Source: Saturnia japonica
Taxonomy: Eukaryota; Arthropoda; Insecta; Lepidoptera; Saturniidae
NCBI GenBank assembly: GCA_033032175.1
Contig: CM065318.1
Location: 6,200,001 to 6,264,000, forward strand
Length of the DNA: 64,000 nucleotides
Direction: 5' to 3'
Under the pieces are notes generated by a model. That model was not told the DNA's origin. It ran no database searches and saw only the letters and a list, made by a program, of their open reading frames with translations. Position numbers and translations under genes: made by a program. Numbering within the stretch: the first letter of the stretch is position 1; each line of letters opens with the position of its first letter. Positions 25,901 through 37,000 of the stretch are shown here, piece by piece.

Positions 25901-27163
25901 TGATAAGTACATTGTCATAAATCTATCGCGGTCCAAACGAAACCAAGTGTAGGTTATTATTAAAAATTTTAGGTGACTTATCTCTAGTGGCTTAAAATAT
26001 CAAAGGAGTATCTACGCCAGCGCTAATGTCGGCCCACACTCAAATGTAGATGATAATTTGTATACCAAATAATAATTAAATTAGCACAATGAAATATAGT
26101 TAACGAACTGTTGAAAATTATTAAAACGTTATCAGTGGAGATAACCTCTGAACTGTTCCCGAAAAGTGTTTGAAACATCGATATAATATATGTACTACGT
26201 ACTTAAATATCAATATGGTAGAATATTATTATGTCAATGGTTTGTAATTATTATTTATACTAACACGTGAATATTTGAATCTTATTTAATGTAAAAATAT
26301 TCTATACGATAGCTACTTCGCACATCTCTGGTGATATACACTCATATGCAGCCTAATACTTATTTTTATCATTTAAACAACACACATTATTATATACCTA
26401 CGAGTACCTGCATTACTGAAATGTTCTTTCAATGTTTTTTTACAGATATTAATATTTTGGGTGACAGACAATTTCCTCATGTACCATCCGAGAGGAGTAA
26501 GCAGTAAAATAAAAACAAAGGTTAGACTTTTTATGATATTGTAAATATTTTATGGCTTCACGGTTTTATTTGATTTTTGTTAATAGAACAAACTATTTCT
26601 AATTTATACCCAAATATATCTAAGGAGCACATTTAAACGTACTTCTGTACTGGTTTAGAGAAGTAGGGCACAGAGAAGTTTCTTTGGAGATTTCTACCTA
26701 CTTGGGGCAACCCGACTGGTGAAATAATACACCAATACCCTAAAGGCAATCGCAGCCAAATAATCTTGTGTTGTGTTCCTGCTATCATTAGAGTACCTAC
26801 TACAGAGCTACTTAGCGAAGAGAGGTTCAAGGTCGGTAACAAGCGTCCACAGGCTTCGATAACCGCTTACCATCAAGCGAGACGTATGCATATTATAGTA
26901 TCAGAATTAAGCATATTAGTATAAAAAAGGAAAGTGATTGTTTAACACCTAATAAGTGTAAAATAAATAGAGTGCAGAACCCGCAGCGTCGCGTCGACAT
27001 CCGTGGCCGGACTGTTAATATCGTGATAAAAACCACAGAATATCTATATAAAATATTTTATCTTTACTATTAGGTGCGATATCAGTCCATAAAGAAAGAG
27101 AAGTCAGCGTCCGAAGAGGATGAAAATTCAGCTGATGAACGCCTGCTTGGTGCCAGCGTATGA
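13941..27163 (+). CDS. Stimate: STIMATE/TMEM110, ER store-operated calcium entry regulator (six exons)
   Basis: Exons: 13941-14061, 17495-17639, 18808-18929, 24311-24510, 26446-26520, 27074-27163. All introns are GT-AG, the phases (1,2,1,0,0) fit, and the sum is 753 nt, 250 aa. The protein matches the TMEM110 family: LLAVLAFTCLIGKRFCEPLY, then RRPWLIWFYDTSKQ (residues 51-64, the family hallmark), a membrane segment with NFMLDSTLGLLIIWAG, NFGEYGKPPMCSAWICQC, AVVMLIIPFFVN plus ILIFWVTDNFLM, and a charged tail (SIKKEKSASEEDENSADE). In mammals STIMATE sits in the ER membrane, binds STIM1 and helps form ER-plasma membrane contacts for calcium entry. This copy is about 45 residues shorter than the human one, mostly at the ends. 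The ATG at 13941 is overlapped by a tiny upstream frame from 13934. Transcript ends are unknown; an AATAAA lies at 27179-27184, very close to the stop. Confidence 0.93.
14275..14365 (+). repeat. Dispersed repeat family D, copy 1
   Basis: Shares acctgatcttaagtaacgat, gtggcc and actaagcctag with 35968-36130, and looser matches with 18280-18430 and 63205-63300. All four lie on the plus strand. It ends where the Tigger element of Stimate intron 1 begins. Confidence 0.55.
14371..16610 (-). mobile_element. Decayed Tigger-1-like transposon in Stimate intron 1
   Basis: The left end reads CAGTAAAAGTTCTTTATTTG. The right end, reverse complemented, reads CAGTACAATCTCCTTATTCG, 5 differences in 20. TA follows the right end at 16611-16612; the left flank is CA, likely a mutated TA. 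The body encodes transposase remains on the minus strand over nearly its whole length. It is older than the Tigger at 6065 judging by its many frame breaks. Confidence 0.85.
14461..16090 (-). pseudogene. Tigger-1/Jerky-like transposase remnant
   Basis: Minus-strand pieces in order: an HTH remnant near 16080-15980 (frame-shifted KIEMLDRLRLGESF-like words), then EDCNQKRVLLSGAMVQEKAK, a FANLVADGGYKPEQVL block, TEETALFWKRMPNKKFIS, KDRVTLLLCSNASGDCVIKP, VLVLDTC, VTFLPPNT, QPMDQG (in another frame at about 15145) and WKKFHITKF. The family normally reads DETGLFWK at the first catalytic site; here it is EETALFWK, so the first catalytic Asp is Glu. Several frameshifts and stops add to that. It is inactive. 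Confidence 0.88.
17700..17840 (+). repeat. Dispersed repeat family B, copy 2
   Basis: Plus-strand match to the reverse complement of 3885-4015, with the same two conserved blocks. It starts about 60 bp after the donor of Stimate exon 2. Confidence 0.6.
18280..18430 (+). repeat. Dispersed repeat family D, copy 2
   Basis: Shares taagtaacaatgtggc and tgcttggtgataaattttc with 35968-36130. Weakly conserved. Confidence 0.5.
19371..19640 (+). repeat. Dispersed repeat family E, copy 1
   Basis: Begins actagctgcgcccgcggctc and carries aaaatcggtctaaccgtttc then aaacaaacaaacacagac. This layout (a GC-rich start, a 'cggt..agc.gtt' block and a CAAA-rich end) is common in lepidopteran genomes. A shorter relative (cagacgaagccgcgggtgtc) lies at 19203-19222. 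Confidence 0.6.
20560..20760 (+). repeat. Lepidopteran-type dispersed repeat in Stimate intron 3
   Basis: Contains aaaatctgttgcgtagttta, gatctaagcgtacatagg and agcgggagcgacttcatttt in an order I recall from many lepidopteran genomes. No second full copy in this window, so the call rests on recall. Confidence 0.45.
22088..22460. mobile_element. Inverted-repeat element flanked by TTAA in Stimate intron 3
   Basis: The left end is GGCCGGCGCACATATGG and the right end, reverse complemented, GGGCCGGCGCACATATGG; each is flanked by TTAA (22084-22087, 22461-22464). The 373-bp body holds a copy of repeat A (22122-22200) and a short minus frame (22476-22231) with RRKVARRNARTWLDS, faintly like the start of PIF/Harbinger transposases. 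Either PIF/Harbinger (3-bp target site inside TTAA) or a piggyBac-type TTAA site could explain it. Confidence 0.7.
22122..22200 (-). repeat. Dispersed repeat family A, copy 2
   Basis: Starts with a T run and carries actatactgttagc, ggggccct and cttcaccggac. It lies inside the TTAA-flanked element. Confidence 0.65.
22640..22890 (+). repeat. Two diverged direct copies of a ~150-bp unit
   Basis: The blocks (a)aatgacatgtatttcccgtg, then tcaaaattgt, tctattctacgatttctaat recur about 160 bp later as aaatgacttttacttcccgtg, tcaaaatcgg and cgatttctaat. No coding content. Confidence 0.5.
22925..23310 (-). mobile_element. R1-clade-like LINE reverse transcriptase fragment
   Basis: A GC-rich block in AT-rich surroundings. 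The minus frame (23294-23070) reads VRRIRRLGLRVVLEKTAALL, FHGQRQGPPPGASVTIDEVR and VRVEAQMKYLWWVV, the RT palm/thumb stretch seen in R1-like elements (usual forms are KTEALLFHG and MKYLGLVLD). Reading continues in broken frame to about 22930. Only about 125 residues survive. It lies in Stimate intron 3, antisense to the gene. Confidence 0.75.
24085..24295 (-). repeat. Dispersed repeat family G, copy 1, next to Stimate exon 4
   Basis: Carries cacttcaatgattttgagga, tggtgtattttcgaagtc and a 'catccataaaaaa' block shared with 33165-33410, and in reverse complement with 53345-53490 and 62090-62335. It ends about 15 bp before the Stimate exon 4 acceptor tract. Confidence 0.8.
24640..24728 (+). repeat. 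Dispersed repeat family C, copy 2 (3' end only)
   Basis: Shares atatgcttgtttgccaac-ttagttgtatta plus an A run with the ends of the copies at 11670 and 26690. Confidence 0.55.
25385..25835. repeat. GC-rich tandem repeat, ~170-bp unit, about 2.5 copies
   Basis: The word taat(c/t)(c/t)gtcat recurs at about 25459, 25633 and 25801, giving periods of 174 and 168 bp. Each unit also carries acaacggaca(c/t)gacc and ccacggcctgt. The units are clearly GC-rich while the flanks are AT-rich. It lies in Stimate intron 4. Short frames through it are repeat artefacts. Confidence 0.8.
26690..26935 (+). repeat. Dispersed repeat family C, copy 3
   Basis: Shares cagccaaataatcttgtgtt and gcttaccatcaagcgagacg with the copy at 11670, in Stimate intron 5. 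Confidence 0.6.
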
Positions 27164-30100
27164 CCATACAGGAAGCCCAATAAATCGCGGGCTTAATTAT
27201 CGTAATCTCTTAGATTAGTTTACACATCAGTGTGGCTCCCGCGCTCATTCCGACGAGTCCTAAGTGTAGCCAGGGCCAAATTTAGAATAGTGCTGTGCTA
27301 TAGGGGGCTTCAGCCCCGGAGCCCCACACAAAATGATTAACAAGGAACCGGTGCTGGCAAAGAAAAACGTTGACATTGAGGAAGTAGTTTTTTAAAACAT
27401 TAAGAAAATATTCATAATTCACATTGAAAATTATTCAGAGCTTCCAATTTATATCCCCGGGGCTTCCTAACATTTAAATCAGGTCCACGTTTTTTCGGCC
27501 AAATTGTTTTAAATATAATCAAAACGTGAATATTTTATTTTAAAAACATGAGATAATAATTCTTTTCGATTTAGAAATCTATAAGGCATCTTAGTTTTCT
27601 TTTTTCAAAATTTAATTTGACTGCCTTTATATTAAAAATAAATCTTTTTTGAAATATTTGTAATTTATTATAATTGTATATTATATACGTGTAACATCTG
27701 TTTTTGTTACACATTAGTTTGTTAGACATTCGATAGGATTGCATACTTACAAAGCCGCGGATAACAAATCGTTCTTACGAGAAGTCTTACTAAATACGAG
27801 AGCCCTAATGTACTTAGTAGTTCACAGGCACGGATCCAAGGCGAGAGGTAGTTAAATAGGGATCATGATCTCCCCAAAATGAAATATAATTTTCAATTAT
27901 CGTAAAAACATCTATTTATTTTTTATAATGTGTTCGATATTGAATATTCGAGAGACTCCAATGATTTGTCCCCCTTTCAAACTGAAACTCCTAAATCCGC
28001 GCCTGGTTGTTCGAAGTAATTTCATAATTTTAATATTCATAATTTCCTGTGTAAACTTGACAGACAACTTCAGCAATAACTCAATAATAATAACTTTTAA
28101 TTTTATTGAAATGTATATTTATGTAGGTACTGTTTTTTTACAGGAGGTAAAAATACTAAATATCGTACATCCGAATTATTTTGACTTGTTCACTGTTACG
28201 GACATAAAAATGTATGTTCATTGAAAAAAAAGGTTACCATAAAAGTAACCAATAAATTATTAAATATCAGTGATAATATATTTATAATAAGCATATTAAA
28301 TTTCATAAATAAATACATTATTTCCTAAAATGATATATTATCGAGTTGCACGTAATTTAGTGCAGCCAAGATATCTCGCGCGGCCGTTCGATAAACTATT
28401 GTTTTGTTTTTATGAATTTATTCACCGTAGATAGCGATATATAAGTACTGTTAATTTTTTCACTTTTGTAAATGCATATTATGGGTGCCTAAAAAAGTTA
28501 CCGCCATGCTGTTTAAAGGCCAAACGATATTTTATAAATATTTGTTTGTCACTTTTTTGAGTAATACCACAAAATAGATAAGTGCAGAAAGACGGCTCCA
28601 TACAAGGAACGATAACAGGCGGACGCACACGTGAACACATACGTAGGAGTATTAGGGCAATTATACTGCACGATCTACCGCAATTTTTGTCAATATCCAG
28701 CGTTGATAATAAGGAATCGGGTAAGCAGGATCCGATCCAGAACGAATTGTCGATCCGATCGCTTACAACGCAACGATAGCGTAGTAAGCGTAGTAGCGGT
28801 TATTACACGGCAGGTTGATCGTATCCGATTTTTGGTGCTGGGAAGTACGGCCGCAGGATCGAGCGTCATTTTAATATTAAATTTCCATATCGTATTGAAA
28901 TACTGTAGATGGAATCTCTAGTGCAGAGCGCTACAGTCAAGCATAGGTAACTAAAATCAAAGTCGACGGGAGCCATCTCACTGTGCTTAATTTGTGGTAA
29001 TACGACAAATTAAAAAAGTATAAATAAGCTGATAAAGGCAGCGCATATCTTTGGCTTTGGCTAGTCTAACAATATTGTCCAATATAATATATCGTAATAT
29101 AACATAAATTGATAAATTTATTCTTATATACAGTTATTCTTACTCGTGTTCTATATAAGTGCTTATTAATACAGTTTTATTAGCATATACAATTATTTTA
29201 ATATGTATGTCATATAATATATAAAAAGAAAAAAAACTTTGGCCACTGGTGTGATAGATAGTTCCATAGTTAAGGTAATAAATGTAAAAAACAGGGAGGC
29301 TATTTTAGTTGATGTAAAAATGATATATATTGATGTAAATGACTGATGCACATATTATAATTATAAATGTTCTAAAATATTTTAAACATTACGTTAATTG
29401 GAGATGATTTTTTTTTACGCGAGTACATAGTATAGCCCGTGGTATTGGTACCTTTGTATACAAACGTAAAGTATTATTATGTTGCAAGAAAAACAATGTA
29501 TTTTTATAAATATTTCATTTGAGAAATGGAATTGTTGTTCCTAAATGATGTAAGTACTTAGATCCTCATTAGTGCCATGTGTTTATCGAAATTGTTACAA
29601 GGCAATAATATACGGTGACATCGAATAAAGACTGATAAAGTCGAAGGATGGAATGCATCTTCCTAAATTTTATTTAATTGTTTAGTGTTTTATATTTTGC
29701 ATGTAATCTGTTTATTAATAATTATACCAAATTCAATGTATATAATTTAATAAATCACATAATACATCACGAGAGATCTGTACACTACATTGACATCCAT
29801 CCAGATAGACTTCTGTAGCTAGATTTAATACATTGAAATAACTGTTTAACCAGCTGAGGTATGAAGCGAAAAAAGAATTGACATTTTTTAATTGAAAGAT
29901 TGAGAAAAGAAAAGATATAAATATGATCAATACCTACTTACAAGTTACAGCACTTCGCGACCAGTAGGATTAATTTGGTCTTAGATCCTGTTCAAAAAAA
30001 TCGACTCCCCACGAATCATCTCGCGCGTACGTCGCATCTAAAAAGAGCGTTTTACGTATGAATAATGGAGCATTAGGGGATGGATTCAGGCACAATTTAA

Positions 30101-33100
30101 CATGGAGTCGGTCGAGTTGTGGCCAGCGCACTGTCGCTGGAAAAAACGAAAACGAAGGGAGAGTAGAAAGTACTTAGTACATCCAACTCTTTACGATAGA
30201 ATGACAAATAATATCCATGTTTGTTAATCTGTACAAGTTCTACCTGGGCGTTTTAAAATTTTATTCCTATATGCAGAAGATTCCATAATCGATATTTAGG
30301 TTTTTTACTATTTAATCTAAACATATTTTTGTATCGAAATATTGTCGCTCTATTTTTCTAAACACGAGCTCTCGCTTGAAGTTCGTGCGAAACGCTCACT
30401 TTGTACGCGTGAGTCGAGAGTCTGGCGTGCTGCACGTGCTTTACGCCTGTTATTCGATGTCCATCTGGATAGTGTTCGATGGGATTGTACATTGTTAATA
30501 CTTGAAATAAGGAATAATTCATATTCGAATAATATTATTATTAAGTTGGAAATACATATGACAATATTCATCAAATAGGTTTGAAATGATTTCCAAATTC
30601 TGAGATATGAAAATATTTTTTAATTTTTTTTATAATTATACGAGAAAAACATTCTAGAATGTTCAGCTTTATTCATGTACCTAATTGTTTTTTTTATATA
30701 TAATCAAAATGAGCCAATGTTATTTGATCTGAATTTATTTCTATAACTTCCTTGTAACAGTCGTGTAACTGGCGGTGGCAAGGGCAACACGCTGTTTGTG
30801 TCACAAGACGGGGGCGACACATTATCGTGAAATTTTTTTTATGAACTCTTTCAAATACTAACGCAATTATTTTCAAATGTTTGCAAACCTAGGAGATCCT
30901 ATATTTTGTGTATGATAATAAGTGAGTACCTAAATGTAGAGAATCCATAAAAATAATAATTGCGTGTACTTATGTGCATCAATCAACTAATATACCGAAA
31001 CTTTACAGAGGTTAGATAATGATTTTAAAAAATATATATCAAAGGCAGGTGTGTTCCGCTAGCTGCATTAGAGTCAGTTCTCCCACTAGGCTTAGCATGA
31101 TAAAATCTTTGGCGACACGCCAAACGCTAAACCTATAAAGAATAATAAAAACAATAGTTTAACAGTGTATAAATAATGTAACATTATATTTAAATAAAAG
31201 TTATTTTGATTTAAAGTAAAAAAGTTATTAATAAAATTAAAATATCATTGATGGCTAACTTCATCGTGTCGCATTCCGTCACATGATGCATTCACTGCAC
31301 TACTTGCAATTTTGTCCTCTATTAAACGCTAAGGGGGTATATCTTTAAAAAGCGGACGGCTTTTAGAGGCAAATTTTTAAACAGATTTTACCTTTCCTCC
31401 CCCGGAAGAGCGATTCGCCGCCACAGTTGCCACCTGAGCTAGCTACGCCACTGTCTTGTAATGTATATTGTATAAGAACAAGAAAATCAATTGATATTAT
31501 TTTTAATAATAGAACCGATAAATTGTATATTAATAGGTTTTGATAAATAAATGTCATTTAGTATTAGTATTAATCTGATAAACATGTTTTTTTTTTACAA
31601 AATCATATAGTCTGGTACGTATATTTGGCACAATTTTATTACTGTATTAATTGCATTAACAGAATTGGCTAGGTAATTAAAATGTTTGAATGAAAACAGA
31701 AATCTCAATATGGTTTTATACGTATTTGCACGTGTTTTAATAAAGGGCCTCGGTAGATCAAAATGTTCCATGTAATTCGCATTAGAAAATTAATTTTTGT
31801 AACAAGATAAATTATTTTTATTTTTGTAACTAGCCTTGTTCTACCATTTCTAATAGTCGATAACTCAATCACAGTGCCATCTACTCCGAATTTCTATTCC
31901 TGCAATTTTTTCCAGGACCATAACGAACAAAATAACATCACACCCATCGTTCGATTGGTGAGAAAAAATTCAATAGTATTTTCAGTTTTACAAAATACTC
32001 CCAAGTTTTCTTTCCTTAAAAACCATATTCTAAACCTAACATTTAAAAAGGTAGGTATCCAAATCGATCCAGCGGTTCTCAATTGATGCACTTATCTAGG
32101 ACCAGCATTTTATATATATATATATAGATTGTAGTATTAATCTTTGGATGAGACTTAATATAACTGAAGTGTTTTTATAGTCCTTTCGGTTTCGACTTAT
32201 TTTCATTAAACACCCTATAATATAGTTTATTAATTTTATGAAAATGTAAATATAATAAACTTATTAATAAGTACAAGTTTTGTAAAAACTTATATGTATA
32301 TATTGATACTGTAAATTTGTGCATATGTTTATTGTTTATGCGAATATAATTCACATTTCGTGTTCATTTGAATTTTTATTTTATACTAGTTGACCACAGC
32401 CACAGCGCCTCCTCTTTAGGCGGTGAAGTATTTCAGACGTTCACGATCACTAACACAGTAACAGACGCACACAAGATTTTTTATATAACATTTACTGGTA
32501 CTTTATCAAGCTTAATATTTTTGGAAATATCCCGGCGACAATAAAGATCCTATTTTGCCATCAGTACTGTAACGAACGATGTTAATGTTAACACTAACGG
32601 ATAGTCTGGTTAAATTTAGATCTGATTGACTCTTGTAAATAAAAACAAAGTCGAACTTTTTTAATAATATCCTCGCGTGATCTAACATTTATATAAATGG
32701 AGATATGACATCCTCAGTCCAAAGCTTACTTTGGTTAAGTTCATTTTACTGAGCTTTGAAAAGGTTATAAAAGATCATAATACTTTTTTTCTTGTAAATA
32801 GATGGATGAAGAACATCTAAGTCCGATCTTAGAGTGAAATCTATAGAGCGTACATAGACTTGTCTCAACCATAGATCCAGAATTCAAATTTATAATCTTA
32901 ATCTTAGCATTTTTTTAGCTTTGACTGAGCAACGTCTAAGCCATGGAATTTCACGTCTTACGAATAACTTATGTATTAAACGAATAGGAAAAGATTAGGT
33001 AGGTATACCTAGCATAATAACTATTATGTAACATTGAATTTAATTAGAAACGTAAGATTGCGCTGAGTAAATACTTAGCGAAGTTTGAGCTTTTACCCAT

Positions 33101-34039
33101 AAGACTACTACAAGTTTTTTTTATATCTGCGGGCAGCGAGAATACCAATATTGAATAAACCGGGCAATTTTTATCAAAGAAGGAAACCAACTTCAATGAT
33201 TTTGAGGAGTTCCTTGGTGTATCTTCTAAGTCTAAGGTCTCATACCAATGAAATTAAAACGGAACCACCCTTGAGGTATCCTCTATCCAATGAAAAAATT
33301 ATCATCGAAATCGTTTCATAAACGAAGTTATGTTTTAACATCCATAAAAAAGGTACATTCAAATTGAGAACCTCCTTGTTTTGAAGTCGGTTAAAAAATA
33401 AAAGTAGATCTCGGTAGCCTAAAAAGCTACCTACCAGGATTATTTCATGTATAATATAATATTATATAGGATTATTATACTACCTAAAAAAAATTTTGAT
33501 TTTTAAGAACGCAGACGTTTATAAATAAAATATTTTTAACCGACTTTAAAAAATTGAGAAGTGTTTGCTTTTCAATATCTACACGATCTGGTTAAACGGA
33601 TTTGAAGTTATTTTACGCGAATCACAATAAATAAAAATTGATCAAGAATAGAAACAGCCTATATTCACTCAGGGATAATTAAATAATTTTTTCAATCGTA
33701 TAGGTAGTTCCAGAGATTATTACGTTTTAGACAAATACAAACTTTGGCTCGTAGTAAGTGTGCTCTTAAAAAAGTATAATACGATTTGCTCGTAAGACCA
33801 ACTTCTACATAACTATGGGAAAAGGCAAAATGAAAAATATCTCATCAAGAGGTTTCATAAATAATAGGTGTCAAAAATCCTGTTAATAACCTATTTACGA
33901 AATCGTAAATAAATACTGGTTACCTAGGCAATAATAAGGAATTACTGAAATAAATCTTGTCGTTGTCTTCAATAATTTGAAGTTGTTTAATTTTTTATAT
34001 TAATTATTATATTATTATTGTTAGTGATAAATCAACAGG
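27164..34039. other. Intergenic region between Stimate and the dynein gene
   Basis: About 6.9 kb of AT-rich DNA with no credible coding frame. Recognisable pieces are repeat G at 33165-33410, a family E piece at about 33650-33745 (cagcctatattcactcaggg) and a (TA)n run at 32110-32125. Slightly GC-richer spots at 28370-28400, 28570-28870 and 30340-30450 have no coding or RNA signature I recognise. Confidence 0.5.
33165..33410 (-). repeat. Dispersed repeat family G, copy 2
   Basis: Closest copy to 24085-24295: ccaacttcaatgattttgag, tggtgtatcttctaagtc, acatccataaaaaag and a closing gaagtcggtt. The gaagttggttt / aaccgacttc ends make a partial terminal inverted match. Confidence 0.8.
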
Positions 34040-37000
34040 ATGGAAGAAAGCGAATTGAGAAAATTGTTGCAGACGAAGAATGGCTGTAGGATACCGGTAA
34101 TGAGACCAATACCAGACATTCACATGATGGATAAGTTACCATTTACTCCCCTACCGGCATACAACCGAAATAAGGTATTTAATAAGTACATTTAAGTACA
34201 TTCTGTTATATTTAAATCTTATAATAAAATTGTTGTTACCAGCTTAATTGACGTTCATGCTGGTCGACCATATCAGCATACTCGACATAAGAAAATTGAT
34301 TTTCATTTATAATTACTAGAATAATAACTTTATATCTCGTACTTTTTCATTGTTACTTTGATAAATATATATATATATATATATTTATTTAAATATTATA
34401 CCATAGATTAATAATTAGTCTCAGCTGCGCTCCGACTGAATCCGTCGACGTACTATAAAAATAATCAAAAATACGCCGAATTCGATGTACTCAAGTCAGT
34501 TTCATTGCAACAATACTGACACGTTGATATGCAGCGTATTCTATTATAATCCAAAGATAATGCACATATACGTAGTAGTATCTACTGTGTAAAAATAATA
34601 CTACGATAAATAAAAAAGACACTGGAATCACTTGCCATCAGTAAGTGAGTATTGTAAATTATATATTAAAAAATCTGTAGTTCTGTCTGTACAATTATTA
34701 ATAACAACTATTACAACAACAACAATTCACTAACGCACTAGGACAAAACCCTGCAATACTACATCTATACAATCTGCTAGTTGTCTGTATGTTTAAAAAT
34801 TTAGGTAAATTATTAAGTAATATTGGTCTATAGATAAAAAGCCTATTTATTTATTTATTATGGCCTAACAACAGAAACCAATCTAAAACACAAAATACAC
34901 ATTAACAATAGTAACTTAAAGAACTAAATTTACTTTCCTATTATAGTTGGGCACAACATATAATTTTACAAATAAAATACAAAGAATAAAGAAAATAAAA
35001 ATAAATATATAATAATACAAAATAATTCAATTCATTATATTAGAAAAACTACATAAAGTTTTAGCGCGTAAATAGCATTTTTAAATAAAATCAAAAGATT
35101 AATCAGATGATTGAAAACTACTGCTTATATTTCTATCAAATATGTCCAAAACCCTGGCATTATCATTGTATTCTCTGCACATTCTGTATAACGGATTATA
35201 GTATGAGACATTATTTGAGCAATATGGAACGTGGAAGATACTTTGATTCCGGTTTACTCTTGTGGTTATTGATAGTTGGCTTAACAATTTAATTTTCCTT
35301 TTAGAATATTATTATATTTGTCTGCGAGTCACGTGATTTGAAACGCCGATTAGAACACGTGAGGTCACAATTTAGGAAATATGCGTAAGTTGTCACATTC
35401 GTCATTGTTATCAAAAATGTCATATAAAATTAATGATGACGTTACGGGAACATAATGCAGCGTTTTTGTGACATACTTTTTATTGAAATAAAAATATTTT
35501 TTTAATTGACTTTTTATTTTGTATTCAAGAAAAGAATAATATTCATAGGTAATATTTTCAACTTAAAAAGTGTTTAAAATAATTTTCCAAAACTTGTCAT
35601 CGCCCAAATTAATAACATTTAAATGTCTGTTTCTAATGTCAAAATAATAGCTTTTTACCAAATGCATATGAAAGTATATACGACAACTATAACAAAAAAC
35701 CAATTTTTAAAATTTTTGTCGGTCTGTTCCGGGTAATTGGCAAGTGATTACAGATCTGAGTATTTGATATTAATTCCAACTTGATATCTCCCCTCCACTC
35801 GTTCCTGAGAAGACAGAAAGACGGATAACGAAGTGATCCCTTTTTCCTTTTGAGTTAGGGAAACCTAATAATTGCATCATCTAAAAATAATATTTTACAT
35901 AACTCTTTTATATAATAATCACTATCATCATCATCCGAAACCTTTTTGTTATCGTTTATACGTGTAGGTAGCGTTATGGCCACATCTCACCTGATGTTAA
36001 GTGACGATGTAGCCCAAAATGGTAGGTAACACGTTAAGCCTAGTGGGAAAACTGGCTCTCAAGTGCAGCTGCCAAAACATAGGTGCTTGGTGAAAGATTT
36101 TCAACTTTAGTTTGTAGCTAGCTAGGCGGGTTTTTGAAAATATCCTAACACCATGACATCTTGACATGTCATGTTTATTCTATTTTATTCTCTAAGTTGC
36201 TCATTTTCAGGATTTTTTTAATTTACGATTTTTTTTTTGGATTTTATTAGTTTATTTTAGGAATTTTTGTAAAATAAAATAAAAACAATTGATATGTACA
36301 CACATAGTTCATTAAATATAAAAATTATAATATTAATTTAACTAATAAACATCATTAAAACACGTGGTGTGCCCGATCGACGGCACTCTGTAGTACACGC
36401 GAGCGCAGCTGCAGGCACAGCTAGTACACTATATTGATCATCATTTACCATTCATTTATGTATTTTTAAGGTGCATATTATAACATTCATTTAATTACCT
36501 ATTATTAGTTTGTATAAAATATTTTTTAACTAATATACTAAAGTTTACTAAACTATTATGTTTACAACACTATTTTGTCACGCACACAAACATTATTTCA
36601 AACTAGCTGTACCCCACCACAGAATAAAGAGTAAGTATTCTTTGTTCTGTGTACCCCACGGTTTCACCCGTGTTAATTTTATCCAACAAACACCGCGCCG
36701 TCAACGCACCCATGTAGTCTAACATAATTGTTCTTCCCGCAAGTACAAATTATTTTAATTTTTCATTATCTGATAAACTATGTTTCAAAATATCATACTC
36801 TAAAGAGCAACATTTAAATTCAAAAAATTGTGTTAATGATGAACTTCAAACAAACTTTTGTTTGTAAGAATTAACATGCCATATCTAAAAATAATGCTTA
36901 TAAATAAATCACTTTAATTTTCAACAAATCTTTGTCACAAAATACCTTATTGTGTCTTATGTATGTGAGATAGGCATATGCTATCCCGGACTTTTTTAAA

